A program made the position numbers and the translations under genes. This document shows positions 28,529 to 40,773 of a DNA stretch of 64,000 nt, in pieces. The stretch's first letter is position 1; every line of letters begins with the position of its first letter. The stretch comes from Sphagnum compactum (Eukaryota; Bryophyta; Sphagnopsida; Sphagnales): the NCBI GenBank assembly GCA_965153455.1, contig OZ234501.1, forward strand, positions 12,648,001-12,712,000. The letters run 5' to 3'. The notes beneath the pieces were generated by a model, which was given only the letters and a program-made list of their open reading frames with translations, ran no database searches and had not been told where the DNA came from.

Positions 28529-28909
28529 CAAAATGATGATATAAATTAAAGAATTGAAATAGCCAATGTTACAAATAATCACATCCAACCTCTTGTAATG
28601 ATGGTTTGTCATGCACAAATAGTTGATGTTGGTGTCGAAGAGAAAAGTTCATGCATTCCTTCTGTGTTGTGAACTTCTCTCCATACTATGAGGAGCAAAT
28701 CAATTTTTGTTGGAATAACAAGTTGCAAGAGTTGAAATAGTAGTTCATCTTCACGTTCATAATGTGTGGAGTCCATGTAACTATTGGTCTTCTTGGTCTT
28801 GGAGAACTAAATTGCTCACTTGTTTCTTGGTTGCTAAGGGGAATTTATTTCCTCTTATTCTTATGGCTACTAGGATTGATGGTTTGCCTCAACAAAGTTG
28901 TAATCCCCA
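28529..28909. other. AT-rich spacer
   Basis: No gene is supported. The 71-codon frame starting at 28762 runs into the minisatellite that follows and has no known domain. Confidence 0.4.
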
Positions 28910-29094
28910 ACAACAAAGAAGGAAAGCAATGGGTATGTGATTTCTTACAACAAAGAAGGAAAGTAATTGGCATGTGATTTCTTACAACAAAGAAGGAAAG
29001 CAATGGGTATGTGATTTCTTACAACAAAGAAGGAAAGCAATGGGTATGTGATTTCTTACAACAAAGAAGGAAAGCAATTGGTATGTGATTTCTT
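28910..29094 (+). repeat. 37-bp minisatellite, five units
   Basis: The unit begins ACAACAAAGAAGGAAAGCAA and continues TGGGTATGTGATTTCTT. Five units fill exactly 185 bases. Units differ by only a few substitutions, so this expansion is recent. Confidence 0.95.
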
Positions 29095-30311
29095 ACGACA
29101 ACAATATATACATAGCCAGGGCAAAAGACAATTTATAATTACTTGTAATTGTGGAGGTGTCAATGAGTGGTATGTCAATTGGTCACATCCCATGGAACTT
29201 TGGCAAAAAGCTCTTACATGATTTTTCAAGTATTGCACTTTGTGAAATGAGATTTTCAAAACATAATATTATTAAGAGTCACTTGTAAGCTTATTTGAAA
29301 TTGGATATTTTGGATGATTTGATATGAACATTGAATCAAAACATCCTAAAATAGGAGCCACTTTATAAAGGGATTATAAATCCTTTGTAATCCTTTTGAT
29401 TTTTTCATATGAAGAAAATTTTGTAGAAGGAAGCTCCCAATCATGAATATAAGTTGTTGTCACTAGTTTACCTATCACATTAGTTTTGAAAAACATATTT
29501 TAATGACAAAGCTAAGAAACAAAAGGTTCATTTTTTGAAAATTTTAATCACATTGATTTTTGCTTAAAATTTTCTTAGTTTACAAAAAAAAATAATGTTA
29601 ATGTTATTAATGCCACATTAGTAGCCATGTCGCTTATCTACCCAAGATTACATAAGTTTGAAAAGAATTAATTAATTATTGTTTTATCAATCACCATATC
29701 CTCTAGGTTTGAACCTTCCAAAACCCAAGTGATCAAAGTTTAGGGTTAGTGATCTTTTCACCTCCCTCTTTGCACATTCACTTCACATCCCTAACGTCAA
29801 CTTGGTACATGTTTTTTGGCATTTAATGAATGAATTTTTTTTATTATTGTGATGTAAGTTTAGTGATTGTGCCTTTTTTTTTTATAGGGATTAATTAGCA
29901 TTTCAATTTAGGCTTATGTCCTCCTCTCTTCTTGTCCACTTCTTCTTTTAGATTGGTGCAAATGATTTTTTTTTTTTTTTTTCTAGAATAAAATTGTTGT
30001 TCTTTTCAAAAACAAAATGAGACAATTTTTTTTTTTTTAATGTTCATTCAACTAGTTTTGCTAGTTTTTAGGGAAAAAGACACCAAATTTAAATATCACA
30101 AAATTGGAAAAGAAAAAATCCTGATTGATGCTCTTCACTAATGAAATTTGACATTTAAAAGATTATGTTTTTATCATATCTTTCAGAGGGTTTTTTTTTT
30201 TAAAATTTAAATTAAATTAAAAACAATTTATTATTATTATTATTATTTTGTGTTTTTTTTTTCCTACCCTGTAAAATCCATAAATTGAACATTTCAAAAT
30301 AAGTTTTCCAA
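29095..30311. other. AT-rich spacer
   Basis: No gene is seen. Poly-T runs occur at about 29967-29982 and 30029-30038, and a TTA microsatellite at 30229-30247. Confidence 0.45.
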
Positions 30312-30456
30312 AAGGGAGGAAGAACCCCTAATTTGGAAACCCTAATTTTAGTGCAGGGTATTTTTTTTCCACTCGATAATCGACATACTCTGAATGTCAA
30401 GTAGGTAGTTGCAGAAGGGAGGAAGAAACCCTAATTTGGAAACCCTAATTTCAGCG
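30312..30456 (+). promoter_or_regulatory. Duplicated telobox promoter segment
   Basis: About 42 bases starting AAGGGAGGAAGAA are repeated with a 103-base period (30312 and 30415). The sequence AAACCCTAA, the plant telobox, occurs at 30337-30345, 30426-30434 and 30440-30448, which is 80-190 bases before the ATG at 30528. Teloboxes are known from promoters of plant ribosomal and other housekeeping genes. The duplication is seen directly; promoter function is inferred. Confidence 0.6.
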
Positions 30457-30527
30457 CAACCTACGTTGTGCTCATTTTGCTGTTGGGTTTTGTGTTGTTC
30501 GTGCGCACGGCATTCTTCGGGCGGCCT

Positions 30528-30782
30528 ATGGATTCTCGCGGGAAGGATCCGCACGACTGGCTGAGAAGGTCGACGCCCTTCTCGCGTCTCATCAATCCCG
30601 AGCTCCATGCCAAGCCCAATTTGACAGTGGGCGCAATCGGAACCGGAATCTTCATCTTCGTCATCGCCAACCTCGCGTACCAGAAGTATAGTTACGAGCG
30701 CCGCCAGAATCCCGTCGCTGCCAAAACTTCGCCCCGCCAAACCGTGGAGCTTGTGCTTTCCGACAACGATCAACGCTCCTGA
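30528..30782 (+). CDS. Small single-span membrane protein, unknown function
   Basis: This single-exon frame of 84 residues is GC-rich against an AT-rich background. It uses many CGC and GCC codons, unlike nearby chance frames. The N-terminal part is polar and basic (GKDPHDWLRRSTPFSRL). A hydrophobic stretch follows at about residues 34-49 (VGAIGTGIFIFVIANL), then YQKYSYERRQ and a polar tail. This fits a small protein anchored by one helix, perhaps in mitochondria or another organelle. I do not recognise the family. The frame is open upstream to 30468, but the ATG at 30528 is the first ATG and is chosen here. The duplicated telobox segment upstream supports a real housekeeping-type gene. Confidence 0.6.
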   Translation: MDSRGKDPHDWLRRSTPFSRLINPELHAKPNLTVGAIGTGIFIFVIANLAYQKYSYERRQNPVAAKTSPRQTVELVLSDNDQRS

Positions 30783-30847
30783 GATAGTCTCCCTTATTTT
30801 TTTCTTTTGGGTCCGATCCGGGGTTTTCGAAGCGGCTGCCTAGACAT

Positions 30848-31228
30848 CTTCTTGGATGCGAGGTTAGTAAGAGAGCGTGGGTGTTAGTGATCAGGAGACT
30901 CTAGCTCTGCTTGCCTTTTAGGGTTTCCTTTTGTACAACATTCGTGGAAGAGATGGGCATTCTAGATGTATATATGATATATACGTGCGCCAAAAATGGA
31001 CCAAGGCGTGATTACACAAAAAGAAAATAAAATTGAGGAGAGTATGCCACACTTCTTTGATGGGAGGTAAGTAACAGAGCATGGGTGCTAGGTTCAGGAA
31101 ACCCTAGCGCTTCTTGCTTTCTAGGGTTTCGTGATGCACAACATTTGTGAAAGAAATGGGCATTCTAGATTTATATTTAATATGTACATATGCTCCAAAA
31201 TCGATGATGGCATGGTCACACAAAATGA
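30848..31228 (+). repeat. Tandem duplication, 204-base period
   Basis: About 170 bases starting CTTCTTGGATGCGAGGT at 30848 recur, diverged, from 31052 (CTTCTTTGATGGGAGGT). Shared landmarks are TAGGGTTTC and GGGCATTCTAGAT. The copies lie just downstream of the small ORF and may include its 3' untranslated region. Confidence 0.85.
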
Positions 31229-34200
31229 CAAAAAGACTGAGAGAAGTGTGCGAGATCTTTTTCAAATTCTTCAAGAATCACAGAGAAAGTTTTTTGCTCA
31301 AGTTGTTTTCTCCCATGTTAATGAATTGTAGTACTATGGTGGAATCCTTTGATAATTTCTCCTGATACGAAGTTCCTTTAAAGAATTTGAGTACTGAAAT
31401 TTGTTTTCTGTGTGTGACATAATTTTAGGCCAGAGAAAAAAGGGCTTGGAGATGGTTGCCTTGAAGAAAGTCTGGATTTACAGGAGAATTTTTCTTCTCT
31501 GTGTTGAGATCCAAAGCAGAGGACGTGGATCAGAATGTCATGATATTTACAGTGGGTGTTATTCTTCTTTTGCCAATTGATTTCTCACCCCAGTTCTCTT
31601 TATGTAGTAGATGAGATCAGTGGTTAGCACATACATTATAGGCCAGAAGGATCAGAGCTGCAGGTCTCAGTGTCTCAGGTTCGTCCTCATCTGCTCACTG
31701 CGTATCTCCGAGGTCACAAAATTACTAAAATGAAACCTTTGAAGTCTCTTTTTTAATGGGTTTAACCAATGAATGGGGAGTGTCCCAGTTTGTTTCACAG
31801 TACCCAATTTCTCCAGTATCTTGCAAGGTTCAAGAAGTCTCAAGTCAATGGGCACTCGCTTTCTGACTCCCACTTCCAATACCTCATTTCCTGGGAGGGT
31901 TCAAATGTTCCCTGTATATGTGAATTTCACCTTTGCAGTTCCTGAGGACTTAATACACAATGTTTATTGACAAGGGAACTATTTGTTGGAAAGTTGTGGT
32001 TGGTTTGTTAGACTTCATAGTTTCACAATGAGCAGGTTGTCTACTTTCTGATCATGAAGCTACAGTGGTCTGAGAATTGGAAGAAGATCACTGGTAAGGG
32101 AGATTTTTTTTTCCCCTGGGATGGTCAGAGAAAGAATCTTGAAAGGATTTCTTCCCAGTCTTCTTTTTGGAATGTGGGAGATAGTTATGACAGAAAATCT
32201 AGAGAGGAAACTCACAGCTAGAGACTGCCACACCATGACTGCGTTTTGACTGCTTTTGCAGCTTCTGGAAATGTGCAAGGAACTCATGATGCAGAATGTG
32301 TTGTTTGCTGGAAATTTTAGGCTGATAATAATGTTCTGATCTACACCCGGTGTCAGGAGTTGGTGAAGTCAGTGGGGAGACATGGCAGCTAGTCACTGCT
32401 ATTCATGATGGAAGGTAATGGTGACACTCACAAGGAGGGCATGACCAACACTCATTCTTCTGATGTTTATTTTGGTTTGGCCAGGACTATAACATAATGT
32501 GGACCTTTTCAGTGTTACTGCAGAGTTTTCTCTCCAGTCTTGTTTACTCGTTGTATACGTAATGGTTATAGACATTGGTATGTATGTTGTGTATCTGGAG
32601 AGTATTCTTGAATGAAATTTGTGAAAATGTTCTATGAATGTGCTGCCCAAGCCATGGGTTTTTTTTTCGTGACGTTGGCTAGAATAGAATACTGTGCTAC
32701 TCCCTAACTTGCCAATGTCTGAATACCAATTGGGGCTTCTTGTCCTACACAACAAGGTGCTTTGTGACAGGGTTGTATATCCTACCCTAATTACAGGACT
32801 TGGTTTTCAGTTAGCCCTTAGCCCTAATATGGATACTGACCATATTTCACTAGTGGATTTTCACAGGTATGCAATATGATGGGGTTGGAGGATCTACTGC
32901 AATTGGCTTATGTAATGTTTTAGTCTGCCTTAAATGCACAAAGCAATTCCTTCCAACCTCTGTATCAGGCAGTCTAGCACTATGAAACTGTCACAGGGTT
33001 TTTTTGATAGGTGTCGAAGTGGCCTTTATTTGCTAGATTGTGCAAAGCAAGATGAACAATAAATAAAACCTGCAATCTGAGTCCCAGTATTTTTCTAGAC
33101 AGGAGGCATGGTTTGAAATTGTCACCTGCAGCTATGAACACAATTGGAATGCACCCTGTGACAAAGCTGTGCTATCACTTTCCATATTTGAGGAAAAGGT
33201 TGCTGCTACATGAAACTACCCTGTTTCAAAAACTCATGATTTAGTATCAAGCATGTCAAGAATGTGTGATATGTGAAAAACAGTTAGGGGTCCAGATCTG
33301 ATATACCCTGATGTGCTAAGGTGACTGATAGCACATAACTTTAGTAATTCATACTTGAGGAGATGGGTGCATGCATCCACACTTGTGGATGCAGACTACT
33401 CTGGTAACATATGACTGCTCTGGATCATCTCTAATCGTGTTACCTTCAATCAGTCTGTGTGCAGATATCTCTGCTATCTCAGAGATATGTATGATACCTC
33501 TGTGATCTCATGGATGTTGGTGAAGTAAGAAGTTGCAGGTGTAAAGACAATATTATGCAATGTGCTACAACTAAGAAGTGTGAGATGGCAAAACCTTACT
33601 TTGAAAGCCTGCCTTACAATGCCATCTTGTAGTGATTCTCTCCATTTGGACTGCTCATGTAAAGGACTGGTTGGTGTATGGATTGCTTCTGGGGCTTGTG
33701 ATTTTGCACAAGAGAGAGAGCGAGGGTTTGTTTGACCACTCTGTTACTGGGATTGAAGCTCCTGTTATTTGGTGTATGGGATGAGAGAAACTGTGGTTTG
33801 CTGTTATCCCTGTTTCACTCTGAAGTGAAGGAAGTATTCTGGATGTTGTAGCCTGAAATGGAATATTATGTCTTAGAAATTAATTGTTGATGTTGCCTGT
33901 GTTTTGAATGTTATTGCAGAAACAGTGATTGTTTCTTCACATGAATCTTGGTCAGATGAATGCAACAGTGGATTATATATGACTGGATTACTGATGTCAA
34001 AAGAGTCTTGATCAGGTCACAGATGATGCACAGTGTGTTTATCCTGGGAAGCTGCTGGGCCATCTTTGGCAAGAAACAAGAAGATCTTAAGGACCGGTCT
34101 TAGTTTTATGTTCATCAATTCAGTGACAGGTGCACATACTTCAAAAATTTCCTGTCAAATACACTAGTAAAAAAATGTGCCATAAGTACTCTTTGTTTAC

Positions 34201-34381
34201 AGGTCTTATAAACCCATTTAGCAAGAGTTTGTACTTACCAACTCCAGAAGAAGCACAGAATTTTTTTGAAAATGAGTAGTAGGAGGGATGGGAATAATCT
34301 CAGGTCTTCTGGTCATTCTTGAACACCACCTCCTACAGTAATTTGAGAATTTCTTGGTTGAACTTTATTGACTTGCAGATC

Positions 34382-34498
34382 TTGTTGTTGTCATGTGCTG
34401 GGTGTCTTTTTTGATAGGTCTTGTTGTTGTCATGTGCTGGGTGTCTTTTCCAATAGGTCTTGTTGTTGTCATGTGCTTGGTGTCTTTTTCGATAGGTC
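34382..34498. repeat. 39-bp minisatellite, three units
   Basis: The unit is TTGTTGTTGTCATGTGCTGG followed by GTGTCTTTTTTGATAGGTC. The three units differ by a few bases. Confidence 0.93.
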
Positions 34499-35550
34499 CA
34501 AGCATATACACACGGCGAAATGGTGGCCCAGTTGATGGGTTGCATCAGACATAACATAAACTGGTGTGTGTGTTCAGCCAGCACCACTTCCTGCATCATC
34601 AGCAGACGACAGCAATTCCAAGAGTGTTCAAGATAAGTGGCAGAAAGTCTTTGCATTTTCTTTCCCCACTCTTTTCAAGCCCATTCCTGTAAGAGATGCA
34701 AAAGCCAGAAGAGGGCATGGGAGAGTCCCAGTAGAGCTCAGAAAAGAAACCCAGCTGCGGTTTTGAACCTATCCTGAAAAAATCTCTCTGCCATATTGTG
34801 CATGACCTGTGCAAAATTTCTGCCAACCCCACAGTCTGCATCACTTTCATCCACTAGTGCTAATGTTCAATACCCAACACCCAACACAAACCTTAGCCGA
34901 CAAGTTGAGCTGACAATCTTCCAGGTGAGCCGGATGGGCAAAAGGACACACACAGTAAAAGTAAGCTGTAGGAACCAAGGAAACACCAGTAAAAAACAGA
35001 GTCTTGGTATACAGAACCTCACAAATACACAAAAAAGAACTAATTATGATTACTCTTTTAGGTCTGGGAAATACTCTTTGAGGAATATGGCTGATTCTGG
35101 TTGAAAAACCAATCAGTATCGCAAGCAAACAAGTGATTTGGCAATTCAAATCCATTTAGACTGATATTTAAGATTTGCAAAATTAGATTTGTTCGCTTCA
35201 ATGACAAGTAAATCCCTGAACTAACTGATTAAATAGAAAACACACAAGAGAGTTCCATAGTTCAAGAATTGCACCTAAACATAACATGGTAAAAGATTGG
35301 AGAAAAGATTCAATGGTCAAGAACCAAGGTGAGTAGCCAAGAGCTTGACATGTGGAGCTAGAAACTAATGTGTATACCTTCAATTGCAATAGGTAGTAAC
35401 TTTCAAGCAATTCAAAATAATAATTTCATGAAGCTTGAACAACATTGAAGTTGTCCAAGACAGTGATTCTTTCACTCTGCTTGTTGCACCCATCAAAGTG
35501 CAGACTCAGCCTGGAACTCTGGAACTTTCTGTCTTTTGAACATAACACTT

Positions 35551-35570
35551 TGTGTGTGTGTGTGTGTGTG
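35551..35570. repeat. GT microsatellite
   Basis: A run of about 10 GT units. Confidence 0.85.
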
Positions 35571-35925
35571 AAACAGGTGGTCTCAGTTTTCGTATTATGT
35601 TTGTACACAAGACATAAGCAAGCACATGATGCCAACCAGCAAAAACCAGCTGCCCAGGCTTCAGTGACAATTTATTTTGCTTTGGACAATGGGATGAACT
35701 TCCTTAGCTTGGCTCTGGACAAGAGAGAGATCGTCACACAGTTCAGAGTTCAGACATACTTCTGTGTTGGATATCAAATTTCCATCAATTTCAAAATGGC
35801 AAAGTACATAAGTATTCGGGCTTTCAGAAGGCAGAGTATGCACATATTCATACTTTCAGATTGCAGAGAAAGTGTGTGTATTTCATGCTTTCAGTTTCGA
35901 GACAGACCTTCAAACTACAATGAAA

Positions 35926-36813
35926 CTATGACATGGCCTTCCTCAATGCAAGTGTGATTTGTGACTTGCGGTATCTCTGAATGCAATTAGCAATTGCTAT
36001 AATCCAACACCGTAGTCTCAGAATCGATGCCCCTGCCATTAGCCTAGACCTAATATGATATTGAGCACATGTTGGCATAGAAATTCTTGGCGGCCAATGA
36101 GGTGAGCCAGCATGCGCCCAAGGGGGCCCAATCTTTTTTCTTTTGGGGAGGGTTAAGAGGGGTTGGGGGTGGGGATGCATTTTTTGAATTTTTGTTGTTC
36201 CAATCAAATTTCCCAATGGGTGAACTTGGTAGGAGGCACCCTTAACTAATTAATATGAAGCACTAATGAAGTGGCATTCATCTCAGTGAGGTGGCTGCCT
36301 TCACCTGCATGAAGTCAAGGAGGTGTTTGCACACTTTCCCCTCTCTTTGAGAGAAGGACCAAAAAATTCCACCTCTTCCTTGCCCAAAACCAAAAACCCA
36401 CATGGCTCCTCTCCCCACCCTCATCAAAACCAAAAAAAAAACCTTAGGCACACCGTGGGTGCATGCTGAATCTTCTCATTGGTTGCATGAAATTCTTATT
36501 TCTAAAACCGTTTGTCACCATTTATCACCTGGACTAATGGAAAAAGCATGTGGAGGATGTGTGCGTGCACATCATTATACCTTTGCACTTCTTTTTCCAT
36601 AATTAGCAAAGATACTTCTTCAGTCCTTTGCCTCCAAAGACTGATAAATTATTTTCTTCCTTCCACCTTCAATTTTGCATTTGCATTTTGATTAGTTGCA
36701 ATCATTAAGACCGAGTGGGTGGGGTCGCGGCTGTTCAAGAGATCATGTCTAGAAGTATAACACAAAATAAGAGCTCAAATCTTTGGTCCAAACACAGTGT
36801 GGAAAATTGTTTT

Positions 36814-36847
<34 letters not shown>

Positions 36848-37585
36848 AAAGAATTTGATGTTCATATCTTGTAACAAGTAGTTAGTGGTGGTGCAGCAAA
36901 ACAACGAAGTCTAGTGCAAAGTCAGTCAGACATGGTGTGTGCATGGGGTGGTGGGCTGCCACTTTGAGATACAATTTGTGATCAGAAAGTACATTGAACT
37001 CTCAACACTCGCTAATTACCATCTCTGTAGCTTTGGGGGTTGTGGACCTGGGTGGGTATCCCTTCCAATCACCATAAAGGCCGCCGCCCATCAGTTGTAG
37101 CTGACACAAGTCACATGGTTAAGAAGAAACTACTGGAAATGAAACAAAATTAGGTGAAGCCAATGGGGGCTGCTTGACAAAACACATGTGTCATTGTCTC
37201 CTCACAACACTCCGAGTTGGCAAGTGCACAGTTCTTGTAAAGACAAAAAGGAAAAACAAAAAACACTCCTGCCATTCCTGTACAACACAGGAGAGGCAAA
37301 AAACCTGCTTCACTCCTGCAACTCACTGAAATCTCCAACAAACAATACGGTCCTTAACATATCATACCAAAGAATTTCACACGTTAAAAACAATAAAAAA
37401 ATGCCTCATAGTAGTTTGTAGTTGTTGTTGTTGTAATAGGCCTAGTAAGCCTCAAATATTAAATTAGTCAGTGACACTCCTGCTCAAAGCTTTCAGAATT
37501 TGGTGTTCACTTCAGCTGTTTGGTGCTGAAATGAAAAATATGAAGGTCCAAATTAACACCCAAATTGGTGCACAAGAGGGTACGT
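35926..37585. other. Intergenic DNA
   Basis: No gene is supported. An AG run lies at 36817-36846. Two short related segments with WAHAGSPHWP-like coding potential on opposite strands (36090-36130 and 36450-36490) form a weak inverted pair. Confidence 0.4.
36817..36846. repeat. AG microsatellite
   Basis: Fifteen AG units. Confidence 0.93.
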
Positions 37586-37942
37586 AAAGCACTGGCCTGA
37601 TTTGTTAACACTAGCAAGAGCGGGTTTTGTAAAGCATAATTGCTCTCTTGGGAGGCATAAGGCACTGGCCTGATTTGTTACTAACACTAGCAAGAGCGGG
37701 TTTTGTAAAGCATAATTGCTCTCTTGGGAGGCATAAAGCACTGGCTTGGTTTTTTAACACTAGCAAGAGCGGGTTTTATAAAGCATAATTGCTCTCTTGG
37801 GAGGCATAAAGCACTGGCTTGGTTTTTTAACACTAGCAAGAGTGGGTTTTATAAAGCATAATTGCTCTCTTGGGAGGCATAAAGCACTGGCTTGGTTTTT
37901 TAACACTAGCAAGAGCGGGTTTTATAAAGCATAATTGCTCTA
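37586..37942 (+). repeat. 72-bp minisatellite, five units
   Basis: The unit starts AAGCACTGGC and contains AACACTAGCAAGAGCGGGTT and TTGCTCTCTTGGGAGGCAT. Five units are present. The second has a three-base insertion and the last is cut short. The first two share GATTTGTTA and the later three share TTGGTTTTTT, which shows two rounds of expansion. Confidence 0.95.
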
Positions 37943-38062
37943 GCTTTGGACCAATAAAATTGCTTGAATTCATTGGTCCCTGGACCTTGGACTCTCGTCT
38001 AAAGTCGCCCTTAGTCTTTTCTCTTGTGAAGAATAATGTACAATTTTACAACACATTTAAGG

Positions 38063-38252
38063 ATATGTTTTGGTCATATTTTTGTGTGTTGGGTGTCTCC
38101 ACAATGTGCACATTACTCATGGCCTTTTGTCAGCAGCAAAGCTACAATTGAGACACTTTAAAAATATGTTTTGGTCATATTTTTTCTTGTTGGGTGTCTC
38201 CTCAATGTGCACATTATCATGTCCTTTTTTGTCAGCATCAAAGCTACAATCT
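38063..38252 (+). repeat. Tandem duplication, 101-base period
   Basis: Two copies start at ATATGTTTTGGTCATATTTT and end at AAGCTACAAT, with shared TTGGGTGTCTCC and CAATGTGCACATTA. They lie just after the 72-bp minisatellite, so this is a local hotspot of tandem duplication. Confidence 0.92.
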
Positions 38253-40741
38253 ACTACAATCGAGTGATGGATCAATAAAGCAGACCAAATGGACCTTGAA
38301 TGTGTGTGATACATGCTCACTCACGGCTTGCCTCCATATCTGCCGTTTGCGGGCTTGTCACTTAGGAGATGTCATGGCCTTCATCCTGAGCTTCTCAGCA
38401 TCAACTACAAGCAACCAAACCAAAGAACATCAGGAGTTTTTGCAAATAGTCTAGAAAGTTCCTAATGATTGCTTTCATCGATTTGTTGTGAATGTGACCA
38501 ATTTTTAAACATTGTATGGTATGTACAAGTCTCCACCTTTGGTGTTTAAGTCCTCTTGCATCAACACGGATGTTTTTTTCCTTTAATTTAATTATTTCTT
38601 ATTATTATTAGAAAAGCGGAGAGTTTTTTTCTGAAGAAAACACATTCTACACTGAAAAAGCATGTTTTTTGGAAAAAAAAAATTCACAAGAAGAACTTCA
38701 TAAATTAGGTAACCAAAAATTAACCACCGAATAAATCACTGGCCCTTTTTGCATGGCAAAAGAGGTCCCACATTACATGTTTCTCTGGCTATCTAATTCG
38801 GTGTTGAATGGTAATGGCCTCGACCATAGTGGGACCTAATCCTTCTTGCCATGGCAGAGTTGCAAATGGAACCCACCCATTTGAAGAAGAAGAAGAAGTT
38901 CAAACCAGCCTCAAAGTGTGAGGGTAAATTCAGCATGCTAGGGAAGAAGGGTTGTAAAAAAATCATATTAATATTAAAAAAATATTGATAGTAAAACTAT
39001 TTCCCCCTTTATATGCTTTCTTAAATTATGAAATTTATAGTAGGTACCACAATTGCCCTAAAATCAATATATTATCACAAAATCACTTATCTTCTTTTGG
39101 ATGGAATCCAAACAATTCATCATGAAATTAGGAGAAAGGTGTTGAACTTAAGCTTAGTTTAATATGCAATCCTACTATGTAAATTTTATTTCCTTCAATA
39201 AATTTCTTAATTAGTAATTCAATGTCCCATGGATATTAAATAACAATATTGGGAAGATGGGGTTCAATCAAATTACATTCATTCTTATGTCATTAGGACA
39301 TCGGATTGCTAAAGTTTTGCCTTTAGGGCCACATTAATGTATATTGTTATTATAGATTAAAAACCAACTTTTTTTGCCCCACTATTCACATCACACTATT
39401 TATGTTGATGTAAAGGTAGAAACATGGTATTTTGATCTAAAAAATGAAATAGATGGCAAAAAAAATGAATTAAAAAAGAAGAAGAAGGAATTGAACATAA
39501 TAAACAATAATATGTTTGTCCTTTATTTTTAAATGTTTCATTCCTTATTAGCAAATTTAAAATATAGTAAGCATTGGTAGTTATATTTATCATGTTTTGG
39601 AGAAGAATTAATGTGGTGAATAGCTTGAAACCATAGACTCTTTGGTTCTGTTTAGCAACAAATAATGTACATCTCCCTCAAGACTTCACAATTGATGTTT
39701 GTCTTTATGGACCCATATTTGAGTCTTGAGTCTTTTGGAGGCAAAATTGAATTTGGAGAAAGAAGCGCAACAAATTCAATAAGCTTATTGCTGAACAACA
39801 TAAGAAACCACAATTGGCCATTGCCCAAACAACCTACAAGTTCCATTTTTTTCGAAAAAAATCTTGGGATGCCAAAGTTGACCTATTTTTTCAATGTTTT
39901 CCAAGCGACAATAGGCAACGGTGTAGGCATCAAGAAGGATGATGGGGAACAATAGGAGATGGTGGTGGGTGCCAAAAATTAGGAGTGATAGGTAGGACAA
40001 TGCGGAGCAATAGGGGATGAGGATGGGCATTGAGGAGCATTGCGACGGATAGCCAAGGCACTTGGAGAAGCTTATGGGAACACCACAAGGAACCACAAGA
40101 TGTGGGGATGGATGCCACCATTAGAAAAAATGATCATGTATGTACCCTAGGGTACATATGGGGTTTGGGACATCCCTTTTGGCAACCTTACATGTGACCA
40201 TAACTAGATGTCATAATACTTTGCTTCAAAAGTAAATGATGTAAACTATGGTTCTACTATCTATTTGCTATGTTTGTTTGTTTCGTTGTGTTTATCATGT
40301 TGAGATCTCTCAAATGATATAGTGTCTCTCTTGTCACACTCTTGGTATTGTTGGAAAGCCCTCGATAAGTAGGGGTGCACAAGGTAGTTTCATAATGTTT
40401 AGGCATAATGTTTAGGCTTAAGGTATAGGAGTTAATGAATTTTGAATAATCTTGTGATTGAAAATTCAATAAAATAAACACAAATTTTTTTAAGGGAAAC
40501 TTGAGGTGCACCCTTGGTATTTATTGGAAATCGCTTGACATGTAAGATTTTATGGAGATGAATTTGTATTTTTAGACTTAAAGTGCAAGATATATTGAAT
40601 TTTGAGTAATATTTTTCTCTGAAAATCAAATATTTTTTATAAATCCATTTTTAATGAAAATCTGATTTCAAATTTAATTTTAAAAAGGTGTGTTTAACAG
40701 CATATGCTAGGATATATATATAAAATGGTCACATCCAAAAA

Positions 40742-40773
<32 letters not shown>

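Larger units (their letters stand above)
31229..35925. other. GC-moderate region without coding capacity
   Basis: For almost 4.7 kb the sequence resembles the introns and untranslated parts of the 14-22 kb genes more than the AT-rich intergenic DNA. Even so, neither strand has a long or recognisable reading frame. Candidate splice-like junctions are frequent. It could be a long non-coding RNA gene, a long 3' untranslated region or a dead gene. The 170-codon frame at 35445 runs through a GT microsatellite and is not convincing. Confidence 0.4.

Noticed and set aside
28910-29094. CRISPR-like array
   Set aside because: Units are directly adjacent without unique spacers, and the DNA is plant nuclear.
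34333-34656. 107-codon minus frame with a 13-residue repeat
   Set aside because: The repeat is the 39-bp minisatellite, which happens to be divisible by three.
35445-35957. 170-codon plus-strand frame
   Set aside because: It starts without ATG and reads through a GT microsatellite giving a CVCVCV run; no domain.
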